A stretch of DNA of 64,000 nt from CAWUEX02 sp963921305 (GCA_963921305.4 CAWUEX030000002.1:1984001-2048000); one strand, 5' to 3'; positions 25,268 to 34,276 are shown, counted from the stretch's first letter. The notes: generated from the sequence alone by a model not told the origin. Translations and numbers: made by a program.

Positions 25268-25370
25268 ATTTGCTGATACTAAGATGCCCGCCATAAGAAG
25301 CCGGTCCGTCGGAACGGACTGGTACGGGGACATAGGTCCGCACCACGTCGGACCATAAGGAGATCAGCTC

Positions 25371-26963
25371 GTGAACGTTCAAACCGTCACCGCAGACGAA
25401 GCGCTCGTCTCGCAACTCAAGCAAATCGTTGGCAACGACCATGTGCTCACGGAAGAAAAAGACCGCGACTTCTTCTCAACAGACTTGAGTTACCGCGACC
25501 GCGAGATTGCCGCGGTGGTGATTCAGCCGGGCAATACAGAAGAGGTGGCGCGCAGTGTGGAAGCCGCGGTGCGTGCCGGGCTAGCTGTGGTCGCCCGTGG
25601 CGGCGGCATGTCTTACACCTCGGGGTACACACCAGAGCGGCCGGATACGATGCTGCTGGACATGCGGCGCATGAACAAGGTACTCGAGGTCAATACCGAG
25701 GACATGTATGTCACCGTTGAGTGCGGCTGTACCTGGAAAAGTTTGTACGAGGCGCTCAAGGACAAGGGCGTGCGTACGCCGTACTGGGGGCCGTTATCCG
25801 GTATGTACGCGACGGTCGGTGGCGCCCTATCGCAGAACAGTCTGTTCCATGGGTCCGGCGTGCACGGCACGGTGGCCGACAGTGTCATCGGTATGCAGAT
25901 CGTGCTGCCGACCGGCGAAGTGCTGCAAACGGGATCCGGTGCACATAAACATTCCAACAGCTTTTGGCGGCACTTCGGCCCGGACATGACCGGCGTGTTT
26001 ACGGCTGACACCGGGGCGTTCGGTGTGAAAGCGGTCGCTACCCTGCGCCTTGTTCAAACGCCGCCGTCAACGGCCTACATGGCGTTTAAGTTCGACACTC
26101 TGGAAGACGTCTTAAAGGCGCAGGTGCGGATCGCCCGCCTTAAGATCGCCTCCGAATGCTACATGTTTGATCCGTACTACAACGCGGGCTTCGAGAAGCA
26201 GGGCATCACCTTTTCTGAAGGCATCTCCATCGTCGGCAAGGTCGTGCGTAAGGGCGGTCTCAAAGGTATGGCCACGGCGGCGAAGATGGCCGTTAAGGGT
26301 AAGAAGATTCTCAAAGACGTACCGTACTCCCTGCACATGACGTTTGACGCGCTGACGGATGTGGTCGCCAACGAACACCAGGAAATCGCGGCTGAGATAT
26401 GCCTCGAAGAAAACGGCACGGAGATGGACAACACCATTCCGCAAGTCTTCCGGGCCGAGCCGTTTGGCGGTGTCCGGACCGTTTTGTTGGGGTCCGAGGG
26501 CGAACTTTGGCTGCCGGTTCATGGCTTCTTCCCGTTGTCCAAAGCGGTTGAGGCCGGTGCGGCGACGGAGAAATGGTTGGAAGAGAAACGCCCCATTCTT
26601 GAGCAGCACAATATCAAGACGTCGTACCTGACCTGCTTTGCCGGACCTGAGTTCGTCATTGAGCCCAGTTTTTACTGGCACGACAAACTCGGCGACTTCC
26701 GTCTCAGCCTGATCGAAGAAGAATTTGCCGAGAAATGGAAAGACATTCCGGAAGACGTCGAGAAGCGCAAAATCGTTCTTCAACTGCGCGAAGAACTGCG
26801 TGACCTTTTTGACAGTTTGGGGGCCGGTCATCTTCAGATCGGCAAGTACTACAATTACTCCAGTTTGATGAACAACGACCCGCTGTGGAACTTGCTCAAC
26901 GGCGTTAAAGATGTCGTCGATCCTGAGCGCAAAGTGAATCCAGGTTCACTCGGACTGCGCTAA
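25371..26963 (+). CDS. FAD-linked oxidase (GlcD/VAO family)
   Basis: 530 residues from GTG 25371, eight bases after AAGGAG. The PCMH-type FAD domain is at about 50-225: VVIQPGNTEEVARSV, VVARGGGMSYTSGY, MYVTVECGCTWKSLYEAL, ATVGGALSQNS and VLPTGEVLQTG. The C-terminal part (LFDSLGAGHLQIGKYY...LKDVVDPERKVNPGSLG-like end) is the cap of the vanillyl-alcohol oxidase/glycolate oxidase group. It should oxidise an alcohol or 2-hydroxyacid. It opens a three-gene unit with two hydrolase-like paralogues. Confidence 0.88.
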   Translation: MNVQTVTADEALVSQLKQIVGNDHVLTEEKDRDFFSTDLSYRDREIAAVVIQPGNTEEVARSVEAAVRAGLAVVARGGGMSYTSGYTPERPDTMLLDMRRMNKVLEVNTEDMYVTVECGCTWKSLYEALKDKGVRTPYWGPLSGMYATVGGALSQNSLFHGSGVHGTVADSVIGMQIVLPTGEVLQTGSGAHKHSNSFWRHFGPDMTGVFTADTGAFGVKAVATLRLVQTPPSTAYMAFKFDTLEDVLKAQVRIARLKIASECYMFDPYYNAGFEKQGITFSEGISIVGKVVRKGGLKGMATAAKMAVKGKKILKDVPYSLHMTFDALTDVVANEHQEIAAEICLEENGTEMDNTIPQVFRAEPFGGVRTVLLGSEGELWLPVHGFFPLSKAVEAGAATEKWLEEKRPILEQHNIKTSYLTCFAGPEFVIEPSFYWHDKLGDFRLSLIEEEFAEKWKDIPEDVEKRKIVLQLREELRDLFDSLGAGHLQIGKYYNYSSLMNNDPLWNLLNGVKDVVDPERKVNPGSLGLR

Positions 26964-26991
26964 GCGCACACGTCACAGCGGGGAGAGATCG

Positions 26992-27783
26992 ATGGCGGCG
27001 ATCAAAAAGGGCTACGCTGATACGTCAGGCGGACAGGTGCATTACCACGCGGTTGAAGGCGAAGGTACGCCTGTCGTGTTCCTGCACCAGACCGCCAGTT
27101 CGGGAAAGATGTATTACGAGGTCATGGCCCGCCTGCCGGGGCGGCATATGATTGCTATCGACACGCCGGGCTTCGGCGGCTCCTTCGATCCGGAGGATAT
27201 GCCGTCCATGCCCCAATACGGTGCGTGGGTCCTTGAGGCTCTTGATGACATCGGGGTGGGCGACTTTCATGTGTTCGGTCATCACACCGGAGCCTGCATC
27301 GCCGCAGAGATTTGGGCCGCTGCTGCCGCGCGGGTTAAGACCTGCCAAATGATCGGGCCGGTGCCGTTGACCAAGGAAGAACGAGAGGCGTTCAGAGAGC
27401 ACTACTCAACGCCATTCGCGCCTGACACGGCAGGCGATTATCTCCAGACGACTTGGGATTACCTGCAAGGTCTCGGCGCGCACTCTGACCTGGACCTGCA
27501 CCATCGTGAGTTCGTCGATACCTGCCGCGCCTACATGGGGCGCTTTAAGGCGTACTCCGCGGTGTGGGATCAGGACTTCACGGCCATCTTCAAAACCATG
27601 GACTGCCCGCTGCTGTTGATGTGCGCGCCGGACGACGTGCTGATCGACTATTTGGAGCGGGCCAAGGAATTGCGGCCGGCTGCGGAGAGTCTTTTGTTGA
27701 AGGGGGCAAACTTCGAACCGGATCAAGACCCCGACGGAACGGCGGAAGCCATCACAGGTTTTTTGTCGCGGCACGAAAGCTAG
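26992..27783 (+). CDS. Alpha/beta-hydrolase-fold protein, GHHTG type
   Basis: 263 residues, GGGGAGAG upstream, no signal peptide. LHQTASSGKM (31-40), IDTPGFGGSFDPEDM (56-70) and VFGHHTGACI (94-103) define the family; His98 replaces Ser. The acid loop is MCAPDDVLIDY; the C-terminal loop GANFEPDQDPDG lacks His. It is 13 bases before the next paralogue, a local tandem duplication. Cytoplasmic; reaction unknown. Confidence 0.85.
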   Translation: MAAIKKGYADTSGGQVHYHAVEGEGTPVVFLHQTASSGKMYYEVMARLPGRHMIAIDTPGFGGSFDPEDMPSMPQYGAWVLEALDDIGVGDFHVFGHHTGACIAAEIWAAAAARVKTCQMIGPVPLTKEEREAFREHYSTPFAPDTAGDYLQTTWDYLQGLGAHSDLDLHHREFVDTCRAYMGRFKAYSAVWDQDFTAIFKTMDCPLLLMCAPDDVLIDYLERAKELRPAAESLLLKGANFEPDQDPDGTAEAITGFLSRHES

Positions 27784-27796
27784 GGAGGCAACACAG

Positions 27797-28576
27797 ATGC
27801 GCAAGGCCTATGTGGATACCCCACACGGACAAATTCATTACCGGGTGAAAGACGGGCAGGGGACGCCGATCATCTGTTTCCACCAGACCGCCAGTTCCTC
27901 GGCGATGTTCGAGAAGTTCGCTGAGGCATACCAGGGTGCCGAACCGATTTATGCGCTCGACACGCCAGGGTTCGGGGGCTCGTTTGATCCGGACGGTATG
28001 CCGGAGATGAAAGACTACGCGCTGATGCTGCTGGACGCGATCAAGGCGCTCGGGCTCGACAAAGTGCACCTCTTCGGCCACCATACTGGTGCTTCGATTG
28101 CGATCGAAATCGCGACCGAAGATGCTGAGCGCTGTGCCTCCTTGATGATGATCGGGCCCGTGGTTCTCACGGCAGAAGAGCGTCAGGCGTTCGGCGGGGT
28201 GTATCCGCAACCGTTCGAGCTGCAGAAAGACGGCAGCCATCTCAAAACCATGTGGGACTACGTCGCCAGTATCGGCGGGGATTCCACTCTGGACCTGCAT
28301 CACCGCGAAATGGTGGATACCGCGCGCGCCTGGCAGGGCCACATCAAGGTCTACACAAAAATCTGGGACCAGGATTTCTCAGCACTCTATGAGAAGGTCA
28401 CGGTTCCCATGCTCATCATGTGTGCCGAGAAAGACATTCTCTGGCCCATGTTCGAGCGCGCCAAGGAGATGCGCCCGGACGCGGCGGCCACGGTCATCCC
28501 GGGCAGCAACTTCCAACCCGACGAAGCGCCGGCAGAAACGGCGGCAGCCGTGAAGGAGTATCTCTCCAAGTCGTAG
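27797..28576 (+). CDS. Alpha/beta-hydrolase-fold protein, GHHTG type
   Basis: 259 residues, GGGAGG upstream, no signal peptide. CFHQTASSSAMFEK (28-40), LDTPGFGGSFDPDGMPE (54-70) and LFGHHTGASIAIEI (92-105) define the family; His96 replaces Ser. The acid loop is MCAEKDILWP; the C-terminal loop PGSNFQPDEAPAET lacks His. Last gene of the unit that starts at 25371. Confidence 0.85.
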   Translation: MRKAYVDTPHGQIHYRVKDGQGTPIICFHQTASSSAMFEKFAEAYQGAEPIYALDTPGFGGSFDPDGMPEMKDYALMLLDAIKALGLDKVHLFGHHTGASIAIEIATEDAERCASLMMIGPVVLTAEERQAFGGVYPQPFELQKDGSHLKTMWDYVASIGGDSTLDLHHREMVDTARAWQGHIKVYTKIWDQDFSALYEKVTVPMLIMCAEKDILWPMFERAKEMRPDAAATVIPGSNFQPDEAPAETAAAVKEYLSKS

Positions 28577-28598
28577 TCAGGGCTGTTAGCGCGGTCTT

Positions 28599-29006
28599 TT
28601 AGCCTGGGGACATATGATAAATATGCGCCAGTAAAGTGCTGGTGTGCAGATTGGCGCCGCGCCAGGCGGACCCGTTCCAGTGGCATACCGCCGTCATAAC
28701 GGAATGGCGCTGTCGGAACCCTGCGTTATTGGGCTTTCCGCGCACCGTGAGTTCGGCGCTGACGATTCCGGTGTCGCCGTACACCTGATAGCGCGGTTCA
28801 CGGACAATCCACTCCAGCATGGACATGTTCTCGGCGAGAAAGCCCATGTGGTCTTTGTATGCGTCCTTGTCGAGAATGAACGGAATGTCCTCGTTCACCA
28901 ACAACGCGTCATCTTCGAAAAAGGCAAAAAAGTCATCGTAGCTGCCGTCACCGGTGAAAACGGCGAGGGCCGATGAGAAGTCGCGTTCGAGCGTTTGCGC
29001 GTCCAT
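28599..29006 (-). CDS. NTF2-like (SnoaL-type) protein
   Basis: 135 residues, no signal peptide, GGGAG six bases upstream of the start. A single NTF2-like unit: SALAVFTGDGSYDDFFAFFEDDALLVNEDIPF, KDAYKDHMGFL and GIVSAELTVRGKPN. It shares the DEDIPF/NEDIPF and KDHM/KDHI landmarks with the next gene upstream. Family roles include isomerases, cyclases and binding subunits. It follows the exported copy after 11 bases and is convergent with the hydrolase-like gene. Confidence 0.7.
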   Translation of the reverse strand: MDAQTLERDFSSALAVFTGDGSYDDFFAFFEDDALLVNEDIPFILDKDAYKDHMGFLAENMSMLEWIVREPRYQVYGDTGIVSAELTVRGKPNNAGFRQRHSVMTAVCHWNGSAWRGANLHTSTLLAHIYHMSPG

Positions 29007-29017
29007 GATGATCTCCC

Positions 29018-29518
29018 TTAACCCGGCGATGCTTCAAGAATGTGCCCGTCAAACGGACTTTGGTGCCAACTCACCAAGCGCCAGCCTTCATCGAACTTGT
29101 GCCAGCCCTGAGTGAAGGCCATGTGGCGTTGCCGGTACCCGGCATCGACGGGCTTGCCCCTGAACGTCGCGAAGCTCGCAACCATGGCGGTGTTGCCGTA
29201 AACACGGAAGTTGGGGTCGCGGTCCTGCCAGGAAAAGCCCTCCCACAGTCCCCCGATGTGAAAGTCGATGTGATCCTTGAAGCCCGCTTTGGTAAGGCGA
29301 AAGGGAATGTCTTCGTCGAAGATCACAGCTGAGTCATGGATGGTGGCATAAAACGCATCCAGATCGCCGGTCGCGAGTGTCTGAACGAACGTGCGAAAAG
29401 CCGTTTCGAATTCTGAGGTGTCATGACCGGCCGCTTGCGCAGCCTCTGGTCCAGAAAGTGTCGCGACACCTGCCGCGCTCGCGGCCAAGGCGCCGCGCCG
29501 TGAAAATCCATTTGTCAT
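29018..29518 (-). CDS. Tat-exported NTF2-like (SnoaL-type) protein
   Basis: 166 residues with a Tat signal (GFSRRGALAASAAGVATLSG, cleavage near AQAAG). The mature part parallels the gene at 28599: LATGDLDAFYATIHDSAVIFDEDIPF, KAGFKDHIDFHIGGL and TAMVASFATFRGKPV. The pair is a duplication with one cytoplasmic and one exported member. Divergent from the TonB receptor at 29984; operators D and E lie between them. Confidence 0.72.
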   Translation of the reverse strand: MTNGFSRRGALAASAAGVATLSGPEAAQAAGHDTSEFETAFRTFVQTLATGDLDAFYATIHDSAVIFDEDIPFRLTKAGFKDHIDFHIGGLWEGFSWQDRDPNFRVYGNTAMVASFATFRGKPVDAGYRQRHMAFTQGWHKFDEGWRLVSWHQSPFDGHILEASPG

Positions 29519-29587
29519 TCGATGAGTCCCCCACTGCTGTTATGCGCACCAACCGTGTTGGTGAACCGGGATTCGCATGCCTGCAGA

Positions 29588-29599
29588 ATCGTATGCATT
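29588..29599. promoter_or_regulatory. Predicted weak GntR operator D
   Basis: ATCGTATGCATT matches ATTGTATGCAAT at 10 of 12 bases, 70 bases upstream of the exported NTF2-like gene (start 29518). Confidence 0.4.
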
Positions 29600-29807
29600 T
29601 TCATCGAATTTCTCCGCCAGACAACCGTTGGCCCCCGAAAAAAGCGTCTATTTTTGCTGTTTTTTGCACGATCTAAGACCCTCACTCGGCGCTCAATGGG
29701 CCGGGTACGTCACAGGCGGGGCCTTGTAAGTGATTGTTATTAAATTATAAAAAGAGACAGCGCCGAATATCCGCAGGGCTGTGTTCCTGACGCCACATGG
29801 CTGAAAA

Positions 29808-29831
29808 ATTGTATGCAAAAAAGCATTCAAT
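29808..29831. promoter_or_regulatory. Predicted GntR operator E (two abutting 12-bp units)
   Basis: ATTGTATGCAAA (29808-29819; 11 of 12) abuts AAAGCATTCAAT (29820-29831; 9 of 12 in the opposite orientation). It lies about 150 bases upstream of the TonB receptor start. Confidence 0.55.
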
Positions 29832-29983
29832 ACTGTACACGGCGGGGCCTCATAGATACTAATTGAAGCGAGCAAAGTGCCGGTTGGGCCCCAACCCGGC
29901 GCATCAATTTTGCCGAAACACCCGGGTCAAGGTGCGCAGCGCCGAAGCGGGAATACAGGGGAACAAACGGGAGAGGCTCACTG

Positions 29984-32284
29984 ATGAAAACCTTGCTACC
30001 GAAAAAATCACTCAAAGCGGCTTCGATTTTGCTGGCCACCACGGCTTTGTGGTCGGTGCCGGCTGCGGCGCAACAGGTCGCGCTCGAAGAGATTGTCGTG
30101 ACCGGTCTGAAACGCTCTGAATCACTGCTCGATGCACCGGTCGCTGTCACTGTGTTCACCGCGGCCGATATCGAACGGGCCGGCATTACCCGGCCGGAAG
30201 ATTTCCTGAGCCTCGTGCCCAACGTCAACTATGTGACGTCCAACCACCAAGGCGAATTTTTCGTCAACATGCGCGGGCAAGCCGGCGTGCGCTTCGCCGA
30301 AGGCGCTGTTGCCGTGGTTGTCGACGGTGTTCAACTTTCAACTCAAAATGAGTTCAACGGCGACTTCTTTGACGTCGAGCAGCTGGAAGTCTTGAAGGGG
30401 CCGCAAAACGCCCTTTACGGACGGAACGCCACCGCCGGTGCCATTATCGTTACCACGAAAGAGCCGGGCGATGAGTGGAACGGCAGCGTCCTGGCCAGCT
30501 ACGGCAACTGGAAGGCGATGAAGCTGCAAGGTGGCATCGGGGGCCCGATCAACGAAAATATCGGGATTCGCTTGTCAGCCTCGATGACGGATAGTGACGG
30601 CCCGTTCACCAACGAATTCACCGGCGAAAAAGTACACCGCTGGAACAATCAGACAGGCCGTATGCGTTTGGTCTGGGAAGGTGAAAACACCAGGGCCGAC
30701 TTCGCAGTCGGCGCGAGCCATGGGACTGGCGGCGCCATCGCCTTCAACGCTCAGATCGCCGGTACGACGGTTGGCGGAGTCTTCATTCCGGGCCCGGATA
30801 CCAACAGTGTCCATGACATTCCCTTCGTCAACGACACGCCGGGGATTAACATTCAAGACAAGCACAACGGCTCGCTCCGTATCGTGCATGAAATGAGCGA
30901 TGTCACTCTTGAGTCGGTCAGTTCATACAGCTCTATCAAGGACAACTACCAAGCCAAGGGTCTTCCCTACGCGGATTACTCCAATCCTTTGAACGACTTT
31001 GGCGTGTTCGAAGCGGTCTTCGGCGACCTGACCCAAAAGTGGCGGGACCAAAACCGGGCCTTCACCCAAGAATTCCGGGTGTCCTCGGCAGATGAGACCG
31101 CGCGTCTGACATGGCAGGTCGGCGTGTACTTCCAAGATGCCCGGAAGGTGCGGACCAACATCAATGGCTTGTTCACCGGCGGTGGCATCTCTCCAAGCCT
31201 CTTGCCCAGTCCGGCCGGCAGCACCAACCCGTCGGTCAATTATGACAAGACCAAGTTCGGTGTGACCAACTACTCGCCGTTCGGTAACATCCAGTACGAC
31301 ATTACCGATGACCTGCACATCAACATCGCAGCCCGTTACGAGACGGAAGAACGTGATGTTGAAACGCGGACGCCGGATGGTCCTAACACGGTGACGGGTG
31401 AGCCCACCTATAACCAGTGTGTGCTGCGTACCGGTCGGGCTGCTGCCGATTGTAACGACAAAACGACGTTCCATCAGTTCCAGCCCAAGGTGACGCTGTC
31501 CTACACATTCCCTGATGACACCGGCAACGTTTACGCGTCATGGGGGAAAGGCTTTAAGTCCGGCGGGTTCAACACCATCGGTGTTCGTGACTTGCTCATC
31601 GCCGGTGCAATCGCCGCCGGTGGGGATCCCAGCCTGATCTTTGTCACCGACAGCTATGACAAGGAAACGACCGACGCTTATGAAATCGGCTTCAAGTCGC
31701 GCTGGCTGGATGGAGCATTGTCCATCAACGGTGCCGTCTTCCGGACCGATGTGACCGATGCGCAGCAGTTCGAATTCTTCCCGGTGGGAAGCATTCAGGC
31801 TGTGTCGCGCATCGACAAGCAAAAGGTTGAAGGTTTCGAAATCGATGCCACCTTCTCGCCGACAGACACAGTGACGTTGTTCGCGGGCTACGGTTACACG
31901 GATGCCAAGATCACTGAGCTGCAAGCCCAGCCGCTGTTCGAAGGCAACCGGGTGCCCTACATTGAGAAGGACAACCTGCTGGTTGGCGCGCAGTTTGATG
32001 CGCCGATCAACAGTCAACTCGATTTCGTGGGTCGTGTGGAATACACCCGTCGCGGCAGCATCTGGTACGACTCCTCGAACCTCCCAGGCTCGCGTCGCGA
32101 TCCCGTTGATCTCGTCAATGCCCGCGTCGGCATCGCCGGTGAAGACTGGACGTTGTCGCTCTGGGGCCGCAACATCAACAACGAGAAGTATGCCAGTGAG
32201 TCGGTGCCTCTGCTCTCGATCCTGAACGTGCCGTACAAGGCACCGACACGGAGTTACGGCTTAGAAGCCCGCTACAACTTCTAA
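29984..32284 (+). CDS. TonB-dependent outer-membrane receptor 2
   Basis: 766 residues with a signal peptide (cleavage near AAAQQ) and TonB box/plug start LEEIVVTGLKRSESLLDAPVAVTVF. Plug landmarks are DFLSLVPNVNYVTS, VVDGVQLSTQ and LEVLKGPQNALYGRNATAGAI. The barrel ends YGLEARYNF with terminal Phe. It is probably the importer for the compound handled by the island, because operator E places it in the same predicted regulon. A strong terminator follows. Confidence 0.93.
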   Translation: MKTLLPKKSLKAASILLATTALWSVPAAAQQVALEEIVVTGLKRSESLLDAPVAVTVFTAADIERAGITRPEDFLSLVPNVNYVTSNHQGEFFVNMRGQAGVRFAEGAVAVVVDGVQLSTQNEFNGDFFDVEQLEVLKGPQNALYGRNATAGAIIVTTKEPGDEWNGSVLASYGNWKAMKLQGGIGGPINENIGIRLSASMTDSDGPFTNEFTGEKVHRWNNQTGRMRLVWEGENTRADFAVGASHGTGGAIAFNAQIAGTTVGGVFIPGPDTNSVHDIPFVNDTPGINIQDKHNGSLRIVHEMSDVTLESVSSYSSIKDNYQAKGLPYADYSNPLNDFGVFEAVFGDLTQKWRDQNRAFTQEFRVSSADETARLTWQVGVYFQDARKVRTNINGLFTGGGISPSLLPSPAGSTNPSVNYDKTKFGVTNYSPFGNIQYDITDDLHINIAARYETEERDVETRTPDGPNTVTGEPTYNQCVLRTGRAAADCNDKTTFHQFQPKVTLSYTFPDDTGNVYASWGKGFKSGGFNTIGVRDLLIAGAIAAGGDPSLIFVTDSYDKETTDAYEIGFKSRWLDGALSINGAVFRTDVTDAQQFEFFPVGSIQAVSRIDKQKVEGFEIDATFSPTDTVTLFAGYGYTDAKITELQAQPLFEGNRVPYIEKDNLLVGAQFDAPINSQLDFVGRVEYTRRGSIWYDSSNLPGSRRDPVDLVNARVGIAGEDWTLSLWGRNINNEKYASESVPLLSILNVPYKAPTRSYGLEARYNF

Positions 32285-32295
32285 ACCATCTGCAA

Positions 32296-32336
32296 GAAAC
32301 CCCGCTCCTGATCGCAGGTGCGGGGTTTCTCTTTTT
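32296..32336 (+). terminator. Rho-independent terminator after TonB receptor 2
   Basis: GAAACCCCGC (32296-32305) and GCGGGGTTTC (32320-32329) form a perfect 10-bp stem, followed by TCTTTTT. It starts 12 bases after the receptor stop and precedes the small cupin gene. Confidence 0.85.
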
Positions 32337-32368
32337 CACAACAATAAAACACACAAGGGAGGCACAAC

Positions 32369-32806
32369 ATGCCAATAGGACTGGCGCCAAACGAACGTTC
32401 CAAGTTTCGGGTTTATCAGTACGAGGCCAAGGATATGGACGGGGCAGATCTGTTCGATTTGCCGTTCAACCCGGGAACCCAACTGCGTGGATACACGGCG
32501 TTCGACGAGCCGGCTTGTCAGGTCATCATCGAAGATTTCATGCCCGGTACAGAGTTTCAGTGGACGTTTACGCACGACGAATACCAGTACGCGATCTCAG
32601 GTGAGATCGAGATCGAGGTGTTTGAGCCGCCCTTGTATGCCGAAAGCACAAAGACAAACCTCAAAGCCGGCGCGGTCTATCTCTTCCCGGTCGGCGCCCG
32701 CATGCATGTCAAAGTAGTCGGCGATGAGCCCTACAGACACATCTGTTTCTGCCCGCCGAGCCCGGGCTATCCCTTCCCCTCGCTTGAGGACGTCCGCAAA
32801 GGTTAG
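32369..32806 (+). CDS. Small cupin protein (copy 2)
   Basis: 145 residues, GGGAGG upstream, no signal peptide. Cupin motifs: THDEYQYAISGEIEIEVF and AGAVYLFPVGARMHVKV, with the tail RHICFCPPSPGYPFP shared with the copy at 24674. It lies between two terminators, so it may be a single-gene unit or read-through from the receptor. No metal site is complete. Function unknown. Confidence 0.7.
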   Translation: MPIGLAPNERSKFRVYQYEAKDMDGADLFDLPFNPGTQLRGYTAFDEPACQVIIEDFMPGTEFQWTFTHDEYQYAISGEIEIEVFEPPLYAESTKTNLKAGAVYLFPVGARMHVKVVGDEPYRHICFCPPSPGYPFPSLEDVRKG

Positions 32807-32859
32807 GGATGACCTGTCCTCCTGGCATAGTCCGGAGGAATCTAGTTTCTCTCCACTAA

Positions 32860-32910
32860 TGGGGATGAGTATCGGCCGTTCAGGTCATGTTGCTCATCCC
32901 CACTTTTTTT
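32860..32910 (+). terminator. Rho-independent terminator after small cupin 2
   Basis: TGGGGATGAG (32860-32869) and CTCATCCCCA (32893-32902) form a perfect 10-bp stem with a long 23-base loop, followed by CTTTTTTT. Confidence 0.8.
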
Positions 32911-32966
32911 CGATCGTGCCGGACGGGTAGGATGGGTGAGCCCTGATGGCCTAGCTTGGAGGCAAG

Positions 32967-33623
32967 ATGGTCAAAGTCAGCATTGTTTACGACAGCAGTT
33001 TCAAAGGGCAGACCAAGGTCTTGGCTGGCTGTGTCGCCGAGGGCGCACGGTCGGTCGACGGTGCAGAGGTTCATGTCATCCACGTTGATGACGTGGTTGA
33101 TCACTGGAATGACCTTCATACCTCGCACGCTATTATCTTTGGATCGCCGACATATATAGGCAGTGTGTCCGGAAAGTTCAAAACGTTTATCGAGCAGCTC
33201 GCCGGTGAGGTGTGGCTGAAGCGGATGTGGAAGAACAAGTTTGCTGCCGGCTTTACGGTGTCCGCCGGACGCTCGGGTGACAAGCTCAATTGCCTGACCC
33301 AGATGGTCATCTTTGCAAGTCAGATGGCGATGATTTGGGTGCCGCAGCACATCCTTGGTGGCAACTACTCTACAGCAGGCAGCGAAGACGACCTAAACCG
33401 GATGGCGGGGTACCTTGGTGTGATGGCGCAGGCCAATATCGATGAAGACGCGGATGTCTCACCGCCGGAAAGTGACCGTGAGACCGCACGCCAGCATGGC
33501 CGCCATGTCACCCAGGTGGCCGCGCAGTTCTCCGCCGGCCAGAGTGCCCTGCCATTCCAGGAAGAAACGGCTTATGAGCCCGGCGACGAAGGCCGTCCGC
33601 TGGGGCTCAAGGAACTCGGCTAA
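32967..33623 (+). CDS. Flavodoxin-like/WrbA-like FMN protein
   Basis: 218 residues, GGAGG upstream. The FMN phosphate loop is YDSSFKGQTKVLA (8-20), the second FMN loop GSPTYIGSVSGKFKTFIEQ (about 59-77), and the third SAGRSGDKLN. This is the NAD(P)H:quinone oxidoreductase/flavodoxin layout with a non-conserved C-terminal tail. It could supply reduced flavin or protect against quinones formed by the oxidases. It is convergent with the gene at 33626, two bases away. Confidence 0.8.
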   Translation: MVKVSIVYDSSFKGQTKVLAGCVAEGARSVDGAEVHVIHVDDVVDHWNDLHTSHAIIFGSPTYIGSVSGKFKTFIEQLAGEVWLKRMWKNKFAAGFTVSAGRSGDKLNCLTQMVIFASQMAMIWVPQHILGGNYSTAGSEDDLNRMAGYLGVMAQANIDEDADVSPPESDRETARQHGRHVTQVAAQFSAGQSALPFQEETAYEPGDEGRPLGLKELG

Positions 33624-33625
33624 AC

Positions 33626-34219
33626 TTAAAGATCGGGCGACGCGACTATAGTGCCGTGGGCGCAGCCGTATGAAGGGTTAGGTAGAGCTGCTGACACGGT
33701 CTCGAAGTCAGAAGGCGCACCGAGATATTCCACGGCGAAATGCGTGAACCGCACATCACCAAGCATGGGTTCGGCGATGCGGTAAACCTGACGGTTATCT
33801 GCCGCATCGATTTCACCTTTGGCCGGCATAAAGACCAGATCATTTCCGTGCACGTGGTTATCGCCTGATACCTGAGAGCACAGATAGACCTGATAGTTCA
33901 TCTGCATGGTGTCTTGGGTCGCATCGGGATAACGCCCCCATTTTTCGGTCCACCCCTGGGCGAAGGCCAGCAGATCTTCGTTGCTCCATACCTTCGCCAC
34001 GCTGTCGGCATCGTCGAGGTACATGAAGTCGAAGTGGGAATATGGAAAAGCGCAGTCTGCCGCTGATGCAACACGCCAGTTCGTATAGTGACGGATGCCC
34101 GGCACGCTGTTGAAGAACGGATTGTCGATCTCCCGCAACCAGTCTTCATAGCCGCGTGTGTTGCTGTCCTCGCGCGGTGTGTACACCAGCAAGGCCAAAT
34201 CCCGTGAGCCGTTTGCCAT
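33626..34219 (-). CDS. Conserved-looking protein of unknown function, EthD/ferredoxin-fold-like
   Basis: 197 residues, strong leader GAGGGGGG, no signal peptide. I do not recognise the family. The first half (LALLVYTPREDSN, YEDWLREIDNPFFNSVPGIRHYTNWRV, HFDFMYLDDADSVAKVWSNEDLLAF) resembles a dimeric alpha-beta barrel such as EthD-type proteins. The second half (VRFTHFAVEYLGAPSDF...YGCAHGTIVASPDL) may repeat the fold. Divergent from the bicupin across operator F, so it belongs to the predicted regulon. Confidence 0.55.
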   Translation of the reverse strand: MANGSRDLALLVYTPREDSNTRGYEDWLREIDNPFFNSVPGIRHYTNWRVASAADCAFPYSHFDFMYLDDADSVAKVWSNEDLLAFAQGWTEKWGRYPDATQDTMQMNYQVYLCSQVSGDNHVHGNDLVFMPAKGEIDAADNRQVYRIAEPMLGDVRFTHFAVEYLGAPSDFETVSAALPNPSYGCAHGTIVASPDL

Positions 34220-34276
34220 GCCGCCCCCCTCTCTTTTGCGTGCTCGCTAGACAACCCTGTGGGTTGAGGCGCTATT

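Larger units (their letters stand above)
29519..29983. promoter_or_regulatory. 465-base divergent control region
   Basis: Holds predicted operators D and E, listed separately. I see no gene in it; short open frames do not show good starts. Confidence 0.45.
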
